Below, in pieces: positions 42,480 through 50,954 of a stretch of DNA of 64,000 nucleotides; the stretch's first letter is position 1; every line of letters begins with the position of its first letter. Made by a program: the position numbers and the translations under genes. Location: assembly GCF_024721155.1 (NCBI RefSeq), contig NZ_JAHVAP010000013.1:62001-126000 (forward strand), read 5' to 3'. This DNA is from Mucilaginibacter phenanthrenivorans. GTDB lineage: Bacteria > Bacteroidota > Bacteroidia > Sphingobacteriales > Sphingobacteriaceae. The notes beneath the pieces are model-generated. The model made no database searches, had not been told where the DNA came from, and saw nothing but the letters and a program-made list of their open reading frames with translations.

Positions 42480-42516
42480 GGAAGCCATCCGATAAAACCG
42501 GGTGGCTTCCTTGTTT
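42480..42516 (+). terminator. Terminator after susD
   Basis: GGAAGCCATCC and GGGTGGCTTCC pair around a 9-base loop and are followed by TTGTTTTAT. It separates susCD from the phosphodiesterase genes, though read-through is likely given the short distance. Confidence 0.75.
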
Positions 42517-42539
42517 TATAAGCTTTTTAACATAATCCT

Positions 42540-43634
42540 ATGAAAAAATTAATCCTTGTTATAGTTGCCCTCGGTTTGTTTTTGCAACTGGACGCACAAA
42601 CCCATAAAACACAAAACGTGATAATTGTTACGCTGGACGGCTTTCGCTGGCAGGAACTTTACCGCGGGGCAGATTCGGCCCTTATCAATTCCAATTTCAC
42701 CAAAGACAAAAAGGAAACAACTAAAAGGTTTTGGGCTGCAACAGCAGCGGAACGACGTAAGATCCTGCTGCCGTTTTTTTGGAATACGATAGCACAAAAA
42801 GGACAGCTTTATGGCGATAGGGATGCAGGCGGAAAGGACGAAGTGGCCAATCCATATCACTTCTCGTACCCGGGCTACAACGAAATCTTTACCGGCTTTC
42901 CGGATGTAAGGATGAACACCAATGACCCGATCCCGAATCCAAATATGAACGTACTGGAATACCTGAACAAGCAGCCCGGCTTTAAAGACAAGATCGCGGT
43001 ATTTACCTCATGGCAGATCTTTCCGGCGATATTAAGCGCCGAACGTTCAGGCTTACCGGTTAACTCAGGTTATGCTGATTTTAAAGATCCTAAAGCGGGC
43101 GACCGGTTAAAATACCTGAACGATATTCAGCATAAAGTGCCTGAAATAATCGGCCCGGATGAAAGACTCGATTTTTTAACATTTGAGTTTAGCAAGGAGT
43201 ACATTAAACAATATAAGCCACGCGTTTTGTACATGGGTTTTGATGAAACAGATGATTTGGCGCATGATGGTAATTACCAGCTGTATTTACAATCGGCGCA
43301 AAAAGAGGATGGCTTTTTGGGCGAGCTTTGGCAATACCTGCAAACCGACCCGCAATACAAAGACAAAACCACCCTGATAATAACCTGCGACCACGGCAGA
43401 GGCGATGTTCCGCTTCAAAATTGGCGTGATCATGGTACTGATACCCCGCACTCCGGACAAACCTGGTTTGCAGTGATCGGCCCGGATACACCGGCAAAGG
43501 GAATCATAACGGGCGACACTACCACCTATCATAAACAGCTGGCCCAAACCATTTCCAAATTGCTTGGCCTTGATTTTAAAGCAGCCGCCGGACACGAAGT
43601 TGGCGAACCTGTAAACACTGTACTTGGTAAATAA
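42540..43634 (+). CDS. Secreted alkaline-phosphatase-superfamily phosphodiesterase 1
   Basis: A 364-residue exported hydrolase with a signal peptide (LVIVALGLFLQLDAQ). Superfamily metal and catalytic residues: Asp33 in VTLDGFRW, nucleophile candidate Ser109 in HFSYPGYNEI, GFDETDDLAHDGN (Asp and His), TCDHGRGD (Asp, His) and TPHSGQTW (His). It may cut phosphate or phosphonate esters after SusCD capture. Relatives include nucleotide pyrophosphatases and phosphonoacetate hydrolase, so substrate is not fixed by sequence. The GDPD gene follows within 14 bp. Confidence 0.82.
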   Translation: MKKLILVIVALGLFLQLDAQTHKTQNVIIVTLDGFRWQELYRGADSALINSNFTKDKKETTKRFWAATAAERRKILLPFFWNTIAQKGQLYGDRDAGGKDEVANPYHFSYPGYNEIFTGFPDVRMNTNDPIPNPNMNVLEYLNKQPGFKDKIAVFTSWQIFPAILSAERSGLPVNSGYADFKDPKAGDRLKYLNDIQHKVPEIIGPDERLDFLTFEFSKEYIKQYKPRVLYMGFDETDDLAHDGNYQLYLQSAQKEDGFLGELWQYLQTDPQYKDKTTLIITCDHGRGDVPLQNWRDHGTDTPHSGQTWFAVIGPDTPAKGIITGDTTTYHKQLAQTISKLLGLDFKAAAGHEVGEPVNTVLGK

Positions 43635-43647
43635 ACGAATCTTGAAT

Positions 43648-44466
43648 ATGAAATTAATAACCCTGCTACCCATCCTCTTTTTATTAGCGGTAAAAGCCAA
43701 CTGCCAGCCAAACCCAACTCCCGCTGCACGCCACAAATACATCGTGGTGGCTCACCGTGGCGACCATACTGTGTATCCTGAAAATACTTTGGAAGGATAT
43801 GCTTCGACCATTAAGGATGGAGCAGACTATATCGAAATAGATCTGCGTACCACCAGCGATGGAAAGCTTGTAAGCATGCATGATGCCAGTATAAACCGGA
43901 TGACTGAAAACAAGGGATTGATAAAAGACCTCACCATGCAGCAAATAGGAGAACTAAAGGTAAGAGTTAAGGGCAAGCCTGATACCACAACCTATCGTGT
44001 CCCGACGTTTGAGCAGATCCTTAAGCTGTGCCGGGATAAAATTTATATCTATATTGATTTTAAGGAAGCCGATGCAACTGCTACGCTTAATTTGCTTAAA
44101 CAATATCACATGGAAAAGCAGGTATTGGTTTATATCAATAAGGCTTCACAGATCACCGATTGGCGTAAAACTGATCCATCCATGCCGCTAATGCTGAGCA
44201 TGCCTGATAGTGTAAAGGATGCTGACTCGATGAAGAAGTTTATCGATTCCTGGCACCCGGATGTGCTCGATGGAAATTATAATACATACACCAAAGAAAT
44301 GCTTGAATTTGCGGCGACCCTTAATCTGCCTGTTTGGCCGGATGCGCAAGGTCCGCTGGAGGGACCTGCGGTTTGGGATAAGGTTATTGCAATTGGCTTA
44401 AAGGGCGTGCAAACCGATAATCCGCCGGCTTTGATCAAGTACCTGGAGGGAAAGGGATTGAGATAA
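43648..44466 (+). CDS. Secreted glycerophosphodiester phosphodiesterase
   Basis: A 272-residue GDPD-family enzyme with a signal peptide (LLPILFLLAVKANCQP). The catalytic HRGD-x-x-x-x-PENT motif, EIDLRTTSDGKLVSMHD and a late KGVQTDNP (TIM-barrel end) are intact. It hydrolyses glycerophosphodiesters to glycerol-3-phosphate and an alcohol. I chose the ATG at 43648; an upstream TTG would overlap the previous gene. Together with phospholipase C and two phosphodiesterases it points to lipid headgroup dismantling outside the cytoplasm. Confidence 0.87.
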   Translation: MKLITLLPILFLLAVKANCQPNPTPAARHKYIVVAHRGDHTVYPENTLEGYASTIKDGADYIEIDLRTTSDGKLVSMHDASINRMTENKGLIKDLTMQQIGELKVRVKGKPDTTTYRVPTFEQILKLCRDKIYIYIDFKEADATATLNLLKQYHMEKQVLVYINKASQITDWRKTDPSMPLMLSMPDSVKDADSMKKFIDSWHPDVLDGNYNTYTKEMLEFAATLNLPVWPDAQGPLEGPAVWDKVIAIGLKGVQTDNPPALIKYLEGKGLR

Positions 44467-44545
44467 TAAAAATCTGCTTAATTAAAATAATATACGGTTG
44501 ATATTTATACTTGCTTAAGCACGTAATTTAGCCCTACTAAACATT

Positions 44546-45799
44546 GTGAATATGAATAAAGTAAAATGGGTATTGTTACCCTTATTGATGATCTCGATAG
44601 CCGGCTTTTCGCAAAGCAGGACAAAAAAAGCCTTGTTTATTATTGCCGACGGCATCCCTGCCGATGTAATTGAAAAATTAAACACCCCGAATTTAAAAGC
44701 GATAGCTGCACAGGGCCAATACCTGCGCGCTTATGTTGGCGGAGAGAAAGGCGGATATTCGCAAACGCCTACCATATCGGCCAATGGCTATAACAGTTTG
44801 CTCACCAGTAGCTGGGTGAATAAACATAATGTTTGGGACAACGACATAAAAGCGCCTAACTATAACTACTGGACTATATTCCGTATGGTTAAAAATGCCG
44901 ATCCTGCTAAAAAGACGGCCATATTTTCAAGCTGGACAGACAACCGAACCAAACTGGTTGGCGAGGGCCCGGCAACCGGGAACTATAAAATTGATTATGC
45001 TTTTGACGGCTACGAGTTGGATACGGTTAAGTTTCCGCATGATAAGGCAGGTAATTACATGCACCTGATAGACGAGCAAGTGGCTAATGCTGCTGCCGCC
45101 TGTGTTAAAGAAAAAGGCCCGGACCTGAGCTGGGTTTATTTGGAATATACCGATGATATGGGCCATAAATATGGCGATAGCCCGGAGTATTATGATGCCA
45201 TTGAAAAAATGGATAACCAGGTTGGTCGTATTTGGGAGGCTATTCAATATCGCCAGAAACACTTTAATGAAGACTGGGTAATATTTGTAACTACCGATCA
45301 TGGCCGCAGCGAGGAAAATGGCAAGGGCCATGGCGGTCAATCGGCAAGGCAGCGCAATACCTGGATGGTTACCAGCTATCGCCCGCTTAATAACTATGCA
45401 CAATATTATACGCCGGGCATTATTGATATAACACCATCTATCATCAAATTCATGAATCTAAAAGTGCCCGTTGAGCAATTACGCGAGGCAGATGGCACTT
45501 CACTTATCGGTACGGTATCGGTAGCCGTTCCGCAAGTTATTTATGTGCAGGGAATGCTTGATGTATCGTGGAAGGCGCTTGACCCAAAGGGCAATGCGAA
45601 GATTTGGGTTGCCGCCACTAACAATTATAAAGATGGTAAGCCGGATGAATACAAGCTATTAGTCGAAGTACCTGTTGGTACGCAGCATGCTTTGGTATCG
45701 GTTAAAGACGTTCCATCAGCATTTTATAAAGTTTGTATTGAAGCGCCGGGAAATATGGTTAACAGGTGGGTGATTGTTGAGGGAAAGGATAAAAAGTAA
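44546..45799 (+). CDS. Secreted alkaline-phosphatase-superfamily protein 2
   Basis: A 417-residue exported enzyme, signal peptide LLPLLMISIAGFSQS. Metal-site residues: FIIADGIPAD (Asp), nucleophile region PTISANGYNSLLT, YTDDMGHKYGD (Asp, His), TTDHGRS (Asp, His) and KGHGGQSAR (His). A small beta domain follows at about 320-415. GTG at 44546 and ATG at 44552 are both possible starts. It differs from protein 1 enough that the two probably take different substrates. It is the last gene inside the pair of inverted 148-bp repeats. Confidence 0.8.
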   Translation: MNMNKVKWVLLPLLMISIAGFSQSRTKKALFIIADGIPADVIEKLNTPNLKAIAAQGQYLRAYVGGEKGGYSQTPTISANGYNSLLTSSWVNKHNVWDNDIKAPNYNYWTIFRMVKNADPAKKTAIFSSWTDNRTKLVGEGPATGNYKIDYAFDGYELDTVKFPHDKAGNYMHLIDEQVANAAAACVKEKGPDLSWVYLEYTDDMGHKYGDSPEYYDAIEKMDNQVGRIWEAIQYRQKHFNEDWVIFVTTDHGRSEENGKGHGGQSARQRNTWMVTSYRPLNNYAQYYTPGIIDITPSIIKFMNLKVPVEQLREADGTSLIGTVSVAVPQVIYVQGMLDVSWKALDPKGNAKIWVAATNNYKDGKPDEYKLLVEVPVGTQHALVSVKDVPSAFYKVCIEAPGNMVNRWVIVEGKDKK

Positions 45800-45819
45800 A
45801 AGATAGCTACAACTATTAT

Positions 45820-45967
45820 CGTCATTGCGAGGAACGAAGCAACCTCTAAACTATACAGATCAAGGAAGGGAAATATTGTGGCAACCGATCAGCGGCTACA
45901 AGGTCACGGTAAAACCAAGGTTCGTTGATTGTCCTTAGCAGAGTTTGCTTCGTTCCTCGCAATGACG
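45820..45967. repeat. 148-bp palindromic MITE-like element, copy 2
   Basis: Starts CGTCATTGCGAGGAACGAAG and ends CTTCGTTCCTCGCAATGACG, so its outer 20 bases are a perfect inverted repeat. Over its full length it is the reverse complement of the copy at 28384-28531, with about 16 differences. Confidence 0.85.
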
Positions 45968-45982
45968 CGTTTTTAAAGCGGT

Positions 45983-46696
45983 CTACTTAATTAAGGATGG
46001 TTCAAAAATGCTCATATCAACAGGCTCACCGGCAACCAGGTTGTGGTAGGTTTCCGTTTGCAGTAGCTTGTCGTTAAAGTAAAATTTGCATTTGGTCTCG
46101 CTCCAGGCGCTTTTTAGAGCCACCTGGTCTTCAAAGGTTCCTTCTTCCTTGGTGCCACCATCGTACTTCAAAAACCTAACGGCCACCATTTTTTCCTGGT
46201 CTATCCAAAGCTGGTTTACCTTGTCATCATCCTTATCGGCACCTAAAACATAAACCGGTTTACCCTTCCATGTTGAGGTATGGAATTTTGAAAGATCATA
46301 ATGCAGTTCAGCAAAATGGGCCAGCACGTCATCAAATGTTTTTGAGTACATGCCGCCAAGGAAAAAGATAAGCTCATTTTCGTTTTTTTCGGCGCCCACT
46401 ATTTTGTTGGCGCGGAACACATAGGTTGAATCGTGTCTGAAAAGAAGTCCATCAGGGCTTTTTGCTGAGCCGATATCTATTCGCAGCAGATCGGGATACA
46501 CAATGGTTTCGTACCACGTATCTGTTTTTATTAGACTATCATTCCTGAAACGCTCGGTAGTTTGATTAAACTTTAGCGATTTATGCCATACGCCGTGGTA
46601 CTTTTTGTACATGCTTGCTAAAACCTCTTTAGAGGTAGCGTTTTTATTAGCAGGCGCTAACAGCGCAAGAAACAGGATGGCTGGTAATAGTTTCAT
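45983..46696 (-). CDS. Exported DUF6503-like protein (LolA-like fold)
   Basis: A 237-residue exported protein with a short signal peptide (LLPAILFLALLAPANK). Features such as KFNQTTERFRNDSLI, YPDLLRIDIGS, KPVYVLGAD, QLWIDQEKMVAVRF and KCKFYFNDKLLQTE resemble the beta-sheet wrap of LolA-like outer membrane lipoprotein-sorting relatives. Function unknown. It is the last gene of a loose minus-strand set with the metallo-beta-lactamase and esterase genes. Confidence 0.65.
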   Translation of the reverse strand: MKLLPAILFLALLAPANKNATSKEVLASMYKKYHGVWHKSLKFNQTTERFRNDSLIKTDTWYETIVYPDLLRIDIGSAKSPDGLLFRHDSTYVFRANKIVGAEKNENELIFFLGGMYSKTFDDVLAHFAELHYDLSKFHTSTWKGKPVYVLGADKDDDKVNQLWIDQEKMVAVRFLKYDGGTKEEGTFEDQVALKSAWSETKCKFYFNDKLLQTETYHNLVAGEPVDMSIFEPSLIK

Positions 46697-46721
46697 AATA
46701 GTTTAAATGATTAGGGCGAAA

Positions 46722-46833
46722 ATTGACACGAATTTAATCGAATTTCACGAATTGGTATCGGCGCCGTTCTAAGTTAGCGACTTTTAAGTTAATTCGTGAA
46801 ATTCGATCCAATTCGAAAAATTAGTGTCAATTA
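46722..46833. repeat. Imperfect 112-bp palindrome
   Basis: AATTGACACGAATTTAATCG and TTTCACGAATT on the left are mirrored by AATTCGTGAAATTCGATCC and TTAGTGTCAATT on the right. It fills the gap between two minus-strand genes and could be a repeat element or transcript-stabilising hairpin. Confidence 0.65.
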
Positions 46834-46837
46834 AATT

Positions 46838-47737
46838 TTATGCTTTGGTCAACTCCTCATAAGCTGCCTGGATGCCGCGTTGAATGCCGTCGCCCTGCCA
46901 TTCTGATACGCCGGGGATTGATGTTGCTTTTAAGAGCTCTTCCTGGGTTTTACCGGCTTTAATGCCGCCTGCAACATAGGCTTCCAGCTTCTCCATAAAG
47001 TCCTGCATCAATTTAACATCGTCCATGGTGCCTACAACCTTTTGTGGATCAAACGCGTGGCCGAACACGAACATGGTATTCTTATCAAATTTTTTAGTTG
47101 CCTGTTCCAAAGCCATTGGCCAGTGTTTTACCGATGCACCGGCGCTGTTATCAACAAAGGGATAGCGGCGGTTAAATACCAAATCACCAGTGTGCACAAT
47201 GTTGGCATTTTCAAAATGGATCATGGCATCGCCATTGGTATGGCCGGTGCCGAAGTAATAGGCGCTTATGTGCTCATCGCCCACTTTTATTTTCCACGTG
47301 TCAGTAAATGTGGTGTCGGGGTACAGTTGCTGGTCTTCCTTGTTATTTTTTACAGCTACCGCCTTTTGGTTAGCCAGTGAATTTGTATGTGCAGCCACAT
47401 TTTTTACGACCCCCTTAAATGAGATATTGCCGCCGGTATGGTCGCCGTGGTGATGGGTATTTATCAGCCATTCAAAAGGCAGGTCCGATTGCTTTTTCAG
47501 TTCTGCTATCAGGTGCTTTGCAGGATCGGGAAACTCGGCATCAACTACTACAATGCCTTCTTTGTTTATCATCCATGCAATAGTACCTCCCTGCTCGGCA
47601 AACATGCCTACGTTATTACGCAAGGGTTTAAACTGGTAAGTTGGGTCGGCCAGCATGGCTGCAAAGCCTTTATTTCCTAATAATGCAAGCGAGCCTGCGG
47701 TTAATGCGGTGTTTCTTAAAAATTGACGGCGTTCCAT
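46838..47737 (-). CDS. Exported metallo-beta-lactamase-fold hydrolase
   Basis: A 299-residue MBL-fold protein. The start MERRQFLRNTALTAGSLALL looks like a Tat signal. Zinc motifs: NTHHHGDHTGG (H-x-H-x-D-H), FGTGHTNGD (His), HTGDLVF (Asp) and FGHAFDP (His). It is close to subclass B MBL-fold proteins of unknown or lactonase/phosphodiesterase type; true beta-lactamase activity cannot be inferred. AGAGATTAG-type repeats lie upstream at 47740-47815. Confidence 0.82.
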   Translation of the reverse strand: MERRQFLRNTALTAGSLALLGNKGFAAMLADPTYQFKPLRNNVGMFAEQGGTIAWMINKEGIVVVDAEFPDPAKHLIAELKKQSDLPFEWLINTHHHGDHTGGNISFKGVVKNVAAHTNSLANQKAVAVKNNKEDQQLYPDTTFTDTWKIKVGDEHISAYYFGTGHTNGDAMIHFENANIVHTGDLVFNRRYPFVDNSAGASVKHWPMALEQATKKFDKNTMFVFGHAFDPQKVVGTMDDVKLMQDFMEKLEAYVAGGIKAGKTQEELLKATSIPGVSEWQGDGIQRGIQAAYEELTKA

Positions 47738-47739
47738 GG

Positions 47740-47815
47740 TGGTAGAGATTAGCTGTTAGTTAATTAGAGATTAGTTGATATTAGAGATCAGTTAATTAGA
47801 GACTAGTTCTTTTCT
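47740..47815. repeat. AGAGATTAG-type repeat cluster
   Basis: Tandem words TAGAGATTAG, TTAGAGATTAGTTGATATTA and TTAGAGACTAGTT without an obvious inverted partner. Same family as the repeats at 37215, 57556 and 58655. Confidence 0.5.
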
Positions 47816-47864
47816 TAGTTAGAATGACGATGTTTTTAATTGTAGGGTTGCCTATACTTTGTCT

Positions 47865-48731
47865 TTAATATTGATGAAAACCCTGCGATACAAACTCCAA
47901 TACGCTGGGTAACGATGCGCGCCAGTAGGTCCAGGTGTGGGCGCCGTCGCGGATACGGAACTCGTGCGGGATGTCCTTTTTGCGCATGGCTATGTGTACA
48001 AGACAATTTCCCTCGTATAAAAAGTCATCATCGCCATCGTCAATATACCAGCGGACGGCTTTTTTCTGGCTGTCGGGCATGTTGTTTACTAATGCTATTG
48101 TGCTGTGCTCGTTATAGTATTTAACTATTAGCGAATCGGCAATGCCGGGATTATTTTTGGTGATGGAAGTGCGGGCATCATCCAGCGATATGGGGCCAAC
48201 AGCCGCACTTAGCGGGCAGGCGGATGAAAACATTTCAGGGTGATGCAAAGCGTACATGAATGTTCCGCCGCCACCCATCGATAAACCCGAGATGGCACGG
48301 AAGCGCTTATCACTTTTTACACGATATTTCTTCTCTACAAAGGGCACCAGCTCTTTAAAAAAGAAATCCTCGTAATTCCAGTCGCCCTTAATATCATTAA
48401 AGTAGCCTTTGCGGCCGGTATTGGCATCAGGCATTACAATGATCATGGGCGTTGCTATGCCATCTGCAATGGCTTTATCGGTGATATTCAGCACCTCGCC
48501 AAATTGCACCCAGCCGGTTTGATCGTCGCCGCTGCCGTGCAGCAGGTAGAGGATCGGATAGCTGCGATCTGAAGTTTCATATCCCGGCGGCAGGTAAACA
48601 GCGAATTTGCGGTCGCTTTTTAATATTTTACTGGGAAGTGAAAGGTTATCATAAACCTTACCTGTTTGTGCTGATACCAGGAACGGTAAAAACAGCAACA
48701 GCAGGTTTAGCAGGAGTAGGGATCGTTTCAT
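47865..48731 (-). CDS. Secreted esterase-D/feruloyl-esterase-like hydrolase
   Basis: A 288-residue exported esterase of the putative esterase family (XynZ/Fes-like). Signal peptide LLLLNLLLLFLPFLVSAQ; oxyanion region LYLLHGSGDD; nucleophile elbow ISGLSMGGGGT; acid in YIDDGDDDF; catalytic His in DGAHTWTYW. It hydrolyses ester bonds, probably on plant or microbial polysaccharides. Confidence 0.85.
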   Translation of the reverse strand: MKRSLLLLNLLLLFLPFLVSAQTGKVYDNLSLPSKILKSDRKFAVYLPPGYETSDRSYPILYLLHGSGDDQTGWVQFGEVLNITDKAIADGIATPMIIVMPDANTGRKGYFNDIKGDWNYEDFFFKELVPFVEKKYRVKSDKRFRAISGLSMGGGGTFMYALHHPEMFSSACPLSAAVGPISLDDARTSITKNNPGIADSLIVKYYNEHSTIALVNNMPDSQKKAVRWYIDDGDDDFLYEGNCLVHIAMRKKDIPHEFRIRDGAHTWTYWRASLPSVLEFVSQGFHQY

Positions 48732-48829
48732 ATTAAGGCTGATTGGTTTGTGTTTTCAATATCGGGATATATTGTTAAACCGGTGGCTTTTTGGTGTAAA
48801 AATATCGATAGGTGTAAAAACAAACTCTT

Positions 48830-48950
48830 CTCATGGCGAGGAGGAACGACGAAGCAAACTCGTCGCCAATGCAAATCGAATTGAACAGTCTACAACTTTG
48901 ATATTCGCTCTGTACTGCTACGAGGTTGCCACGCTGCGCTCGCAATGACA
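48830..48950. repeat. Degenerate 148-bp-type element, short form
   Basis: CTCATGGCGAGGAGGAACGA at the left and CGCTCGCAATGACA at the right resemble the ends of the 28384 and 45820 elements, with a different and shorter middle. Confidence 0.5.
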
Positions 48951-49012
48951 TAGTGAAGTAATTATAACCCACATTCCCCTAAATTCTCCTTATCTTTATA
49001 ACACTTTAAAAG

Positions 49013-50686
49013 ATGGACGCTACCCCCACATCCACCCAAAGCAAATTGCTTTACCTTTTTACAGGTTTGGCGGTTTTGGTGAACTTTAGTGGTTTGTTCA
49101 TCCCCCTGCAGGGACCCGATGCCGCCCTTTACGCGGTCATTTCTAAAACAATGGTGCAGCGTAATGATTATGTACAACTGTTTTATCATGGTGCCGACTG
49201 GCTGGACAAGCCTCATTTTCCCTTTTGGATAACCGCAATTTCATTTAAGCTGTTCGGCTTTACTACCTGGGCTTATAAACTACCCGGTATCCTGTTTTTG
49301 ATGATGGGTGCCTGGTATACCTACCTTTTTGCAAAGGAATTATACAACAAGCAAATAGCCTTATGGAGCGTACTGATCCTGCTTACCGCAGAGCATATCG
49401 TACTATCAAATAACGATGTTCGCGCCGAACCGTATTTAACAGGGCTCATCATTGCCGCTGTTTATCATTTTTATAAGGCGCTCAATAGTAATAGTTTTTG
49501 GCGGCTGCTTTGGGGCTGTATATTTACCGCCTGCGCTATCATGACCAAGGGGATGTTCGCCATTGTGCCTATTGGTGGCGCTATTGCAGGGCAATTAATT
49601 ATTACCAGGCAATGGCGATCATTGTTTAATTTACCATGGCTGATAGCGATTGTTTTGATCTTCATATTCATCCTCCCCGAACTTTGGTGCCTTCATCAAC
49701 AGTTTGATCTGCACCCGGAAAAGATCGTATTTGGGCAAAAGGGAGTATCGGGCATCCGGTTCTTTTTTTGGGATAGCCAGTTTGGCCGCTTCTTTAACAC
49801 CGGCCCCATCAAGGGCAGTGGCGATCCAACCTTTTTTATTCATACCTCGCTTTGGGCGTTTCTGCCATGGTCGCTTATTATGTTTGCGGCGGTTTACCAG
49901 TTTATAAAAAAAGGGGTAGTATATCCCAAGGGAAAAGAGTGGTATTGCATCAGCGGGGCTTTGCTTACCTTCCTGCTATTTTCGGCTTCCAGCTTCCAGC
50001 TGCCACATTACCTGAATATTGTATTCCCATTTTTTGCCATTATTACTTCGCAGTATTTGTATTACCTCAGAAGGGCAAAGGCACTGCGCAAAATAGCATT
50101 TGTACAAACCTTTTTAATAAGTTTACTATTGCTGCTAGTGGCCGTACTCTGGTACTTTTTCAGGCCCGAAGTGCTTAGCTGGTTCACAGTTTTAACGGTC
50201 CTGATGCTTTTGATCATGCTTATGTTTTTCACACGCTTTTTCAATATTTCCGGCTATCAGAAAATCGCATTAAGAACCTTGCTGGCCTCTTTTATTGTTA
50301 ATCTTTTTCTTAACCTGTCGTTCTACCCGTCCTTAATGCATTACCAGGCAAGCAACGATGCTGCGATATGGATAAACGAGCATAACAACCGCAACCTGCC
50401 CGTTGCCTTAACAGACGTTGATGATTACAACTCCGCTCCATTTGAATTTTATAGCAATTTGCCGGTTAGCGAAATCAAAATCGATGGGGAGCACGCGCTT
50501 CCGTCAAAGCCTTTTCTGCTGTATGCCTCGGCTGATGAAATAAGCAAGTTGGTGGCAAGCGGAACCCGTGTACAAATGCTGGCATCTTTCTATCGCTACC
50601 GCGTAACAAGGCTCCAGCTCCCTTTTTTAAATGTGAATACAAGGGATAAAGAGTTAACCAAAATGGTTGTTGCCAGTATTAATTAA
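49013..50686 (+). CDS. GT39/ArnT-like membrane glycosyltransferase
   Basis: A 557-residue integral membrane protein of the PMT/ArnT superfamily. Hydrophobic helices fill most of residues 10-420 and a soluble domain closes the C-terminus. The first periplasmic loop has the acidic motif GPDAALYAVISK followed by HGADWLDKPHFPFW, a typical catalytic Asp and substrate-lipid region, and NDVRAEPYLTG is the second conserved acidic site. Such enzymes transfer sugars from polyprenyl phosphate to lipid A or proteins. Confidence 0.87.
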   Translation: MDATPTSTQSKLLYLFTGLAVLVNFSGLFIPLQGPDAALYAVISKTMVQRNDYVQLFYHGADWLDKPHFPFWITAISFKLFGFTTWAYKLPGILFLMMGAWYTYLFAKELYNKQIALWSVLILLTAEHIVLSNNDVRAEPYLTGLIIAAVYHFYKALNSNSFWRLLWGCIFTACAIMTKGMFAIVPIGGAIAGQLIITRQWRSLFNLPWLIAIVLIFIFILPELWCLHQQFDLHPEKIVFGQKGVSGIRFFFWDSQFGRFFNTGPIKGSGDPTFFIHTSLWAFLPWSLIMFAAVYQFIKKGVVYPKGKEWYCISGALLTFLLFSASSFQLPHYLNIVFPFFAIITSQYLYYLRRAKALRKIAFVQTFLISLLLLLVAVLWYFFRPEVLSWFTVLTVLMLLIMLMFFTRFFNISGYQKIALRTLLASFIVNLFLNLSFYPSLMHYQASNDAAIWINEHNNRNLPVALTDVDDYNSAPFEFYSNLPVSEIKIDGEHALPSKPFLLYASADEISKLVASGTRVQMLASFYRYRVTRLQLPFLNVNTRDKELTKMVVASIN

Positions 50687-50954
50687 TTTTTCACCGTCTC
50701 TGTATCGTTTAAAACTGCGGTGCCGTAATAGCTTATAAACCAGGTGAAAATAAGTTCTCCTCCTAATTGTTATCATGGTAAAACACAAAACTCCGCTGCT
50801 ATATTAAGCTTTTTGATCATTGCCTTTGCTTCCCGGGAAAGAGCAAATAAGTCTCGCTTTAAAGGGAAAGACCCTGGTACTCTCTTCCTTTAAACAGCAA
50901 AAAGTTACATCGGATTTTGTGTTTACCTTAAAGTTGTTTAATAAATTCAAGCCT

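Noticed and set aside
46838..47737. Antibiotic-resistance beta-lactamase
   Set aside because: Only the general metallo-beta-lactamase fold motifs are seen; nothing identifies a lactam-hydrolysing class.
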